Assembly: GCA_003486705.1 (NCBI GenBank)
Contig: DNGE01000106.1
Location: forward strand, 5,561-38,984
Origin: Bacillota bacterium
Lineage (GTDB): Bacteria > Bacillota_I > Bacilli_A > MOL361 > Turicibacteraceae
Length of the DNA: 33,424 nucleotides
Direction of reading: 5' to 3'
The translations under genes were made by a program, and so were the position numbers. This document shows, piece after piece, positions 7,051 through 13,599 of the stretch (position 1 is its first letter; each line of letters begins with the position of its first letter). Under the pieces are notes generated by a model, which did not search any database, had not been told where the DNA came from, and saw nothing but the letters and a program-made list of their open reading frames with translations.

Positions 7051-7135
7051 GATTTTCACACCTCGTTTTATTTTCATTTTAACTTTAACAGGTCAATGCA
7101 TATCCTATAACCTGTATTGGAAGATAAATATTTTA

Positions 7136-7219
7136 TTAGCAAGCTTGGTGGCATCCGCAGCCAATTAACACTAATAAAATAAATAACACTAAGATTAATG
7201 CACAATTATTTCCGAACAT
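7136..7219 (-). CDS. Tiny membrane peptide, array copy 2 in transcription order (YjcZ-like, lacks Cys2)
   Basis: 27 residues: MFGNNCA, span LILVLFILLVLIG, tail CGCHQAC. It is the only copy with phenylalanine in place of cysteine at position 2, and it carries a histidine in the tail. AAGGAGTTG precedes the ATG at 7219. Cysteines 6, 21 and 23 and the terminal one are kept. Confidence 0.83.
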   Translation of the reverse strand: MFGNNCALILVLFILLVLIGCGCHQAC

Positions 7220-7249
7220 TGTCTCAACTCCTTAAGTTCTCTCCACACC

Positions 7250-7282
7250 CCTTGAGTTATGTCCTAATTCATAACCCAAAGG
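7250..7282. repeat. Inverted repeat between array copies 1 and 2
   Basis: CCTTGAGTTATG (7250-7261) can pair with CATAACCCAAAGG (7270-7282) with one mismatch and one bulge around an 8-base loop. No T-run follows on the coding strand. Its position recalls the hairpin between copies 4 and 5. Confidence 0.5.
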
Positions 7283-7313
7283 TCTCTTGACTTAAATTGA
7301 GTATTCAAACGAA

Positions 7314-7400
7314 TTAGCAACAAACTCGATTGCATCCGCAACCAATGATTACTAATAAGATGAATAATACTAAGATAAATGCACAGTTATTTCCACACAT
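7314..7400 (-). CDS. Tiny cysteine-rich membrane peptide, first array copy in transcription order (YjcZ-like)
   Basis: 28 residues: MCGNNCA, span FILVLFILLVIIG, tail CGCNRVCC. It has six cysteines, the most of any copy. AAAGGAGTTG precedes the ATG at 7400. A sigma-K-like promoter lies about 50 bases upstream (7449-7475). The family's known link is with sporulation, and with the spore surface for B. subtilis SscA. The function of this cysteine-rich version is not known. Confidence 0.85.
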   Translation of the reverse strand: MCGNNCAFILVLFILLVIIGCGCNRVCC

Positions 7401-7448
7401 TCTTATCAACTCCTTTCGTGTCTTCCCACACAGTTTCCTGAGCTAATA

Positions 7449-7475
7449 TATACTATGGTAATTTTTAAAATTGGT
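7449..7475 (-). promoter_or_regulatory. Candidate sigma-K-type sporulation promoter for the small-peptide array
   Basis: On the minus strand AC (7474-7475) is followed by 16 bases and CATAGTATA (7449-7457). The mother-cell sigma-K pattern is AC, 16-17 bases, CATAnnnTA, and the -10 half matches exactly. Such short motifs occur by chance in AT-rich DNA, so this is support, not proof. Confidence 0.5.
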
Positions 7476-7613
7476 ATCTATTTTTAGACAAAATAAGCAA
7501 AAACCTATTTCTATGATCTTTTATTTTTTAATTTGTTACATGTTCCTAATTTTCAAATTATATCTATATTTTTTTTACGCAAAATACACAAAAACCTACA
7601 CTTTTACTATTGT

Positions 7614-7642
7614 TTGACAATTTTAAAAATGGTAAGATTAAC
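7614..7642 (+). promoter_or_regulatory. Candidate promoter of the PrsA-like gene
   Basis: A perfect TTGACA at 7614-7619 precedes TAAGATTAAC (7633-7642). The best -10 match (TAAGAT) gives a short 13-base spacing; a 16-17-base spacing falls on the weaker GATTAA or ATTAAC. The exact -10 is uncertain. Confidence 0.4.
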
Positions 7643-7675
7643 ACGTTATAAAATTATGAGAAGGATGTGGACGCG

Positions 7676-9166
7676 ATGAAAAAACACTTCGTTGCATTAG
7701 CAGCAGTAGTGTGCAGCTTAACACTTGGAGCTTGTTCATCTGACAAGGAAGTAGTGACTCTGCCAAATGGGAATGAAAATTTCATTACAACTGACGGATA
7801 TAATGTAACAAAACAAGATGTATTTAACGCAATGGTAGAAGACTATGGACTTACTGCATTATTAGATCTTGTTGATTACGATGTCTTATCAGCAAAATAT
7901 GAAATTGATAACGAGGAAATCGATACAGCAATCGATACTTACAAAACGATTTACGAAGATTTTGATCAGTTTTTAAAAGCACAAGGATTCTCTTCTGAAG
8001 AAGAATTACGTATTTATTTAGAAACTAACTTACTTCGTAAAGCTGCAGTTAAAGCCTCAATTACTTTAACTGAAGAAGAAATCCAAGCTTACTATGAAGA
8101 AAATTATGTGGCAACGGATGAAGAGGAAGAGACTGAAGAAGAAGAAACTGAAGAAGAGACTGAAGTTCCTGCTTTAGAAGATGTTCGTTCTACTATTGAA
8201 GAAAAATTATACACTTCTAAAATGACAAATGAAGTGACGACAGCTGCTTTAGCTAAAGAACGTGCTGAAGTTGGATTCGTCATTTATAATGAATTCTTAC
8301 AAGAACAATATAAAACAGTCGATACAGACTACACTGCAACAAAAGAAACAGCTGATGTCCTAGCTAAAACAGATGCTAAATCATATACACTTGACGAGGT
8401 GTATGCATCTTTAGAATCAGCTTACGGATTATCAACAGGTGTATCTTTAGTCGATCAGCACATTTTAGAATCAAAATATAAGGTTGATGAAAAAGAAGTA
8501 AAAGCAACAATTGATGAGTTCAAAGTTGCCTTAGGTGAAAATTATTATGCGTATATGAAACAATACGGTTTAAATGATGATCAAGAAATTTACGATTACT
8601 TCGAATTAGTTAAATTACAAGAGATGGTATTTGAAGCTGAATACCCAATCTCAGAAGATAAACTTAAAGAATTATATGAGACATCTAAACCAGACATTAG
8701 TGCATACCATATCTTAGTTGAAACTGAAGAAGAAGCTAAAGCATTAATCACTCAACTTGATGCTGCAGAAGACAAAGAAGAAGCCTTCAAAGAATTAGCA
8801 ATTGAACATAGTACAGATACTGGAAGTGCTACAAATGGTGGGGATTTAGGTGCTTTCAGTGAAGGCGATATGGTTGCTGAATTCGAAGAAGCAGCATTTG
8901 CTTTAGAAGTTGGAACTTATACAGCTGAACCTGTTGAAACACAGTATGGATATCATATTATTTACAAATATGATGAAGCTGAAAAACAATCATATGAAGA
9001 TATGAAAGAAGAATTAGATTATACAGCTCGTCAAGAAGAATATACTCAAACAAAACTTGAGCTTATTTTAATCAAATATCGTGAAGAAGCAAACTTCAAG
9101 TTTACAAGTGAAACTTTACAAGACCGCTACGATACGATTGTAGCATCAATTGTAGAATCTGAATAA
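7676..9166 (+). CDS. prsA: PrsA-like peptidyl-prolyl isomerase lipoprotein with duplicated N-terminal domain
   Basis: 496 residues from the ATG at 7676, preceded by AGAAGGA; a GTG three codons earlier is in frame but less likely. A lipoprotein signal ends in LTLGAC, lipidated Cys20. A SurA_N-like helical domain spans about 41-145. A very acidic stretch follows at 149-163. A second SurA_N-like domain is at about 235-338. A parvulin PPIase domain lies at about 342-435, with AYHILVETEEEA, NGGDLGAFSEGDM, FALEVGTYTAEPVETQYGYHIIYK. Role: foldase for exported proteins on the outer membrane face. Typical PrsA is near 300 residues. The extra length comes from the duplicated domain and acidic linker. 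It is a single-gene unit with its own terminator. Confidence 0.9.
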   Translation: MKKHFVALAAVVCSLTLGACSSDKEVVTLPNGNENFITTDGYNVTKQDVFNAMVEDYGLTALLDLVDYDVLSAKYEIDNEEIDTAIDTYKTIYEDFDQFLKAQGFSSEEELRIYLETNLLRKAAVKASITLTEEEIQAYYEENYVATDEEEETEEEETEEETEVPALEDVRSTIEEKLYTSKMTNEVTTAALAKERAEVGFVIYNEFLQEQYKTVDTDYTATKETADVLAKTDAKSYTLDEVYASLESAYGLSTGVSLVDQHILESKYKVDEKEVKATIDEFKVALGENYYAYMKQYGLNDDQEIYDYFELVKLQEMVFEAEYPISEDKLKELYETSKPDISAYHILVETEEEAKALITQLDAAEDKEEAFKELAIEHSTDTGSATNGGDLGAFSEGDMVAEFEEAAFALEVGTYTAEPVETQYGYHIIYKYDEAEKQSYEDMKEELDYTARQEEYTQTKLELILIKYREEANFKFTSETLQDRYDTIVASIVESE

Positions 9167-9177
9167 AATGAATATAA

Positions 9178-9211
9178 AAAAATCACCGATGATAAATCGG
9201 TGATTTTTTTT
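9178..9211. terminator. Bidirectional terminator between prsA and hemZ
   Basis: AAATCACCGAT, loop GATAA, ATCGGTGATTT, with T-runs in both directions. It lies between the converging prsA-like and hemZ genes. Confidence 0.9.
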
Positions 9212-9241
9212 ATGAGTCAATGTGCTTGGCAACAATCTAGT

Positions 9242-10717
9242 TTAAGCTTTTGTATCGCCATGTTTAAAACTTTCAATGAGTGTTTCAATTTTCTTATGTG
9301 CATAGTCTTTATGAGACTCAATATATGTTTTTAGATCCTTGGGATTATGAACTGATGTCCCCATTCGATATTTACTTGAAGCGCCAACTCCAAGCCCCAA
9401 AATATTTTGTGCTTCTTCCATAATTAAGATGTTATAAATACTTTCCTGCCCTAGTTTTGAATAACCGATATTCTCCATATTCGCTGATATATTTTTTTGG
9501 CGATATAAATAATACGGTAGATACGCCTGATGAGTTGCAAAATCATAAGTCATTTGAACCATATTCTTTAGTTGTTCTTTTGATGCCGTTGTGTATAGTC
9601 CTCTATTTTGCGTAATTTTTGAACTGCGTTTAAAAGCTAGCATGTGAACCGTTAATGATTCAGGCTGCACTTTTTCTAATACGGATAACGTATGCGCAAC
9701 GTCCTTTTCAACTTCGCCTGGCAGTCCAATAATAATATCCATATTAATATTATCAATCTCGTAAGCTTTAGCCATCTCAAATTTTTCAATCACATCTTCA
9801 ACAGAATGGTGACGTCCAATACGGTCGAGTGTTTCTTGATTAAATGATTGAGGATTAATGCTAATTCGATGTATTTGGTACTGCTTCATCAGTGCTAACT
9901 TCTCAGCTGAAATCGTATCCGGACGCCCTGCTTCAACCGTAATTTCTCGTACTGTTGAGGGGGTTCCAATTTTTTCATACACAGCTTTAAATAGCCTTTC
10001 AAGTTGTTCAGGCTCAAGTGTTGTCGCTGTTCCGCCTCCAAAATAAATACTTGTCACAGAAACCTTTGATTCTTTTAAATAAGCACCTACAATATTAATT
10101 TCTTCTAGCAATGCTTCCAAAAATGGTTCAACCCATTTTTTAAACGGTTCATGTGCATAGGCTGGAAACGTACAATAGGCACATCTCGTCGGGCAAAATG
10201 GAATCCCGATATAAATACTAATTTCTTTATCAATCTCATAAAAATCAGGAATGACCGCTAATTGATGATTTGCCACTTGCAATAATAAATCAATTTTATC
10301 ATCTGATACTAGATACTCTTCTTGCATATACTGTTTTATTGCGGCATCACTTTGACCTTTCTTTTTCATATTATGAACAAGCTTTGTCGGTCGCATCCCC
10401 GTTAGCAATCCCCAAGATTGAACTTGATTCGTATACGATTGTAATAATAATAAATAAACAGCTAAATAAGCATACTTTCTAACTTTACCTTCTTCTAAAA
10501 CGACTAGTTCGCGTCTTACTTCTTTAACGAATTCTCCAAGCGTTCCCGTAATAAGAATGTCGTTCGCTTCTATCTTTTCTGTAAAACAAACGGTTAAATC
10601 AGCTTCTTCTTCCTCATTAACCGTTGATTTATCAAAAAAGGATTGGTTTAACACTGCCATCCCATTTAATATTAATGGATCTTCTACTCCGACTATTTTC
10701 ATGTTGATTTGTTCCAT
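9242..10717 (-). CDS. hemZ: HemZ-like oxygen-independent coproporphyrinogen III dehydrogenase (radical SAM)
   Basis: 491 residues, the length of HemZ rather than shorter HemW. An N-terminal HemZ-specific region of about 160 residues is followed by YIGIPFCPTRCAYCTFPAY, whose CxxxCxxC binds the radical-SAM [4Fe-4S] cluster. Further family motifs are SIYFGGGTATTL, EITVEAGRPD, RISINPQSFN and NMDIIIGLPGE. The family oxidatively decarboxylates coproporphyrinogen III in haem synthesis. No other haem gene is in the window, so a different role is possible, as for many HemN-like proteins in anaerobes. ATG 10717 has GGAG upstream. Only 27 bases separate it from a terminator-like hairpin in its leader. 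Confidence 0.88.
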   Translation of the reverse strand: MEQINMKIVGVEDPLILNGMAVLNQSFFDKSTVNEEEEADLTVCFTEKIEANDILITGTLGEFVKEVRRELVVLEEGKVRKYAYLAVYLLLLQSYTNQVQSWGLLTGMRPTKLVHNMKKKGQSDAAIKQYMQEEYLVSDDKIDLLLQVANHQLAVIPDFYEIDKEISIYIGIPFCPTRCAYCTFPAYAHEPFKKWVEPFLEALLEEINIVGAYLKESKVSVTSIYFGGGTATTLEPEQLERLFKAVYEKIGTPSTVREITVEAGRPDTISAEKLALMKQYQIHRISINPQSFNQETLDRIGRHHSVEDVIEKFEMAKAYEIDNINMDIIIGLPGEVEKDVAHTLSVLEKVQPESLTVHMLAFKRSSKITQNRGLYTTASKEQLKNMVQMTYDFATHQAYLPYYLYRQKNISANMENIGYSKLGQESIYNILIMEEAQNILGLGVGASSKYRMGTSVHNPKDLKTYIESHKDYAHKKIETLIESFKHGDTKA

Positions 10718-10744
10718 TTTTAAACGTCTCCAATCTTATTAATT

Positions 10745-10773
10745 AAAAATCCTTAGCAACGCTAAGGATTTTT
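10745..10773 (-). terminator. Terminator-like hairpin between pulA and hemZ
   Basis: AAAAATCCTTAGC and GCTAAGGATTTTT form a perfect 13-bp arm pair with a 3-base loop and T-run on the minus strand. It terminates pulA or acts in the hemZ leader; it is only 27 bases before the hemZ start. Confidence 0.85.
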
Positions 10774-10797
10774 CTAATTTATCATGAGTATCATGAC

Positions 10798-10828
10798 CAC
10801 TTAAAAGGGTTATACTCCCTTAAAAGTG
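10798..10828. repeat. Inverted repeat upstream of the hemZ leader terminator
   Basis: CACTTAAAAGGG (10798-10809) and CCCTTAAAAGTG (10817-10828) can form ten base pairs with two central mismatches. It lies between the pulA stop and the terminator hairpin. It may pair as part of a leader structure or be an operator. Confidence 0.5.
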
Positions 10829-10882
10829 TTAGAACCTACATGTATTTGATTCATCAGTTACAAATTTAATAGGTCACCCTGT

Positions 10883-13036
10883 TTAGTCTACTTTTTTCAC
10901 AACAATGGTTGTACTTAAAGGTTTAATTGGGATCACATTTTCAACCGTTCCAATCGGCTCAATACCACTTGCTTCATCATGAGCAATAAGATTAAATCCT
11001 TTTGCCATCACGGGAATCTCAAATGACTTATTTTGTGTATTGAAAAAGACTCTTATCTCATCCCAATCGCCATATTCCTTAACATTTTTCAAACTATATT
11101 CTATCACAGATTGGTGGTGATAGAAAATACGTAAATGTTTTTTTACTAAATAGGCACTATCAAATCTAAAAGCTTTGTGGTGCTTTCTAATCTTAATATA
11201 TCCTTTTATTAAATTAATAGCCTGCGCTTCTTGGGCAACTTTACCCCAATTAATACAGTTAATCCTATCGGATGCATTATAACTATTTTCAACGCCATTT
11301 TTACTTCGGAAGAACTCTTGCCCACAATGAAGCAACGGAATCCCTTGTGAAAATAAGACCATCGCTGTGGCTAATAGCTGTCTTTTTTTACGGGTTCCTT
11401 CAGATTCATCACCATTAGAGAGCGCCATTTTATCCCACAACGTATGATTATCATGACATTCAATATAATTTATACTTTGAGCTGGCTGATAAAAAGTATA
11501 ACTCTCGCCTTCTTGTAAACCAGCACTTCCTGCGAGCAATTGTTTACCGATATTGGCATAGCCAAAATTCCCTAAGGCTAATCCTCTATCTTGTTGATTA
11601 AACGTATGGCCTTTAATATTATCTCTAAACTCATCATTAAAATGAGCAATGTTTGGCATGATATAGGCATTAAATTTTGCTGCTTTTTGATGTTGAAGTA
11701 ATGGCGTTGCCATGTCCCATCCTTCTCCATAAACTAATAGACTTGGGTTTAGTTCATCACAAAGCATTCTAACCTCGTTCATCGTATCAACATCTAAAAT
11801 GCCCATCAAATCAAATCTAAAACCATCAACCCCATATTCTTCAACCCATAGACGAACAGAATCTAATATATATTTTCGAACCATTAAACGCTCTGTGGCT
11901 AAATCATTTCCACAACCTGTTCCATTTGAGGCCATCCCTTGATAATCATAACGATAATAATATGTTGGAACAATGGCATCAAACGGATGTGTTTTTCGAT
12001 CAAAGACATGATTATACACCACATCCATAATAACACCCATCCCCTGTTCATGAATGGTATTAATTAAAGTTCTTAATTCATTTATTCTAGCATACGGGTC
12101 TTTTGCATCCGTTGCATAACTTCCTTCTGGCACATTGTATTGACTTGGATTATAACCCCAATTATAAGCAGCAGTTTGATTTAGTTCATCAACACCTTCA
12201 AAATCAAAAATGGGTAAGAGTTGAATATGTGTCACACCTAACGACTTTAAATAAGCTAATCCTGTTGGATACTCACCCTCTGTTTTTGTATGCATCTCAG
12301 CTAATCCTAAATATTTACCACGAAGTGCTACACCCGATGAAGGGTCTATCGTTATATCCCGAATACTCACTTCATAAATAATAGCATCTGTCGGTTGTTT
12401 TAAAGGGGGATGTAAGTCATGATTTATCTGAACACATTTTAATGGATCAATAACCATACTGTACTCTGCATTTTCACACGACGCTGTTGCATACGGATCA
12501 ATAGATTCTTGTTTGACTAAATTATTCGTTATGCGGTAACGATATTTTGCATACTCTAAATCACCCTCAATGGTAATATCCCAGACACCTTTTGGACAAC
12601 GTTTCATTTTACGCAAACTACTTTTTTGATCTGTAATGAGTAACAGTTCCACATCTGTTGCTGTGGGTGACCAGACTTTAAATCGCGTTTTTCCTTTTGA
12701 ATAAGAAGGCCCTAAATCATCTCCATTATAATAATGACGTTTATCAAACTCCAATGTTCTTGCGATATACCCAAGCAATAATGGGCTTCGATTATGATAG
12801 CAATCAATCAATTCATAATGTCTTCCGACTTCTAAAAACCCTTGAATAGATAATACATACTTAAAAGAAATTCCAAAATCATGTTTTTCTTCAACTTTCA
12901 TTTCATAAATAGTATCTGTTTTACAGTTACACAATTTAAACGGTGCTATATTCCCTTCATAGTAACTTTTTGGCACCAAAACTGTAATTTTATTATATTC
13001 ATCTAAATAGGCAGATACTTTTTCTTCCGTTGCCAT
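10883..13036 (-). CDS. pulA: Type I pullulanase (glycogen/starch debranching enzyme, cytosolic)
   Basis: 717 residues from the second ATG (13036), which is better spaced from the GGGGG site than the ATG at 13042. There is no signal peptide, so it acts in the cytoplasm on alpha-1,6 links of glycogen or imported maltodextrins. An N-terminal beta-domain is followed by a CBM48-like domain (TRFKVWSPTATDVELLL). In the GH13 barrel, YNWGYNPSQYNVPEGSY is the type I pullulanase signature. GVIMDVVYNHV, GFRFDLMGILD (nucleophile Asp), LLVYGEGWD (acid/base Glu) and YIECHDNHTLWDK (third Asp) complete the active site. No other glycogen genes are adjacent. It is a single-gene unit ending at the 10745-10773 hairpin. 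Confidence 0.93.
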   Translation of the reverse strand: MATEEKVSAYLDEYNKITVLVPKSYYEGNIAPFKLCNCKTDTIYEMKVEEKHDFGISFKYVLSIQGFLEVGRHYELIDCYHNRSPLLLGYIARTLEFDKRHYYNGDDLGPSYSKGKTRFKVWSPTATDVELLLITDQKSSLRKMKRCPKGVWDITIEGDLEYAKYRYRITNNLVKQESIDPYATASCENAEYSMVIDPLKCVQINHDLHPPLKQPTDAIIYEVSIRDITIDPSSGVALRGKYLGLAEMHTKTEGEYPTGLAYLKSLGVTHIQLLPIFDFEGVDELNQTAAYNWGYNPSQYNVPEGSYATDAKDPYARINELRTLINTIHEQGMGVIMDVVYNHVFDRKTHPFDAIVPTYYYRYDYQGMASNGTGCGNDLATERLMVRKYILDSVRLWVEEYGVDGFRFDLMGILDVDTMNEVRMLCDELNPSLLVYGEGWDMATPLLQHQKAAKFNAYIMPNIAHFNDEFRDNIKGHTFNQQDRGLALGNFGYANIGKQLLAGSAGLQEGESYTFYQPAQSINYIECHDNHTLWDKMALSNGDESEGTRKKRQLLATAMVLFSQGIPLLHCGQEFFRSKNGVENSYNASDRINCINWGKVAQEAQAINLIKGYIKIRKHHKAFRFDSAYLVKKHLRIFYHHQSVIEYSLKNVKEYGDWDEIRVFFNTQNKSFEIPVMAKGFNLIAHDEASGIEPIGTVENVIPIKPLSTTIVVKKVD

Positions 13037-13042
13037 GCTCAT

Positions 13043-13573
13043 TCCCCCTTAATCAAATAAAATCGATTTGCTATGTATATCATGGTAAAATTTTATCGTT
13101 ATATTCAGTTTGTGCTAGTTTAACACCTTTAACCATAAAAATGACGTTATTTAATTAAGTTAACTTCACCATTTCATGTGTTTTTTACAATCTTTTATTG
13201 TATCCTCATTTTTAATATTTTTTTCTTAGTAATAAGGGAGCATCACTATTAATAGATTTAGCCTACGATGCTTTAATTTAAATTTTTTTAAATAAACATC
13301 ATCCGACTCGTATCTTCAATCACGTGCTCATCTCACTGTAATTATCTACCCTCTACTTTATATCTATACAAAATTAAAAAGATATACTATAACTAATATA
13401 TTCAGATTTATTATAATACTTGCTATACACTTCTATCATATTCTTAATTTAGCCGCTGTGCTCATCTTTTATCGCATTAGAACATGGATAGCTTTTAAAT
13501 CCCACTATTCCTCATATCTTTAGTATGATTTGTGTTGTCACGCTCCTAAACTGACTAATGATTGACTTAATCT
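13043..13573. other. Intergenic region, about 530 bases, no gene seen
   Basis: Very AT-rich with many stops in all frames. No ribosome site plus coding-like reading frame was found. It must hold the promoter of the pullulanase gene at its left end, but no convincing -35/-10 pair was picked out. No repeats or riboswitch-like structure were recognised. Confidence 0.5.
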
Positions 13574-13574
13574 A

Positions 13575-13599
13575 AAAAAACCACCTTAGGTGGTTTTTA
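13575..13599 (-). terminator. Terminator of the diguanylate cyclase gene
   Basis: AAAAACCACC-TTA-GGTGGTTTTT, followed on the minus strand by a T-run. It overlaps the stop codon (13597-13599). Confidence 0.85.

Noticed and set aside
6471..7400. CRISPR array or non-coding tandem repeat
   Set aside because: The repeat units are 84-87-base open reading frames with ribosome sites and synonymous differences, spaced 127-190 bases apart. They lack the short uniform repeats and spacers of CRISPR.
12103..12381. Plus-strand frame inside the pullulanase gene
   Set aside because: Antisense to a fully conserved GH13 coding region; no ribosome site.
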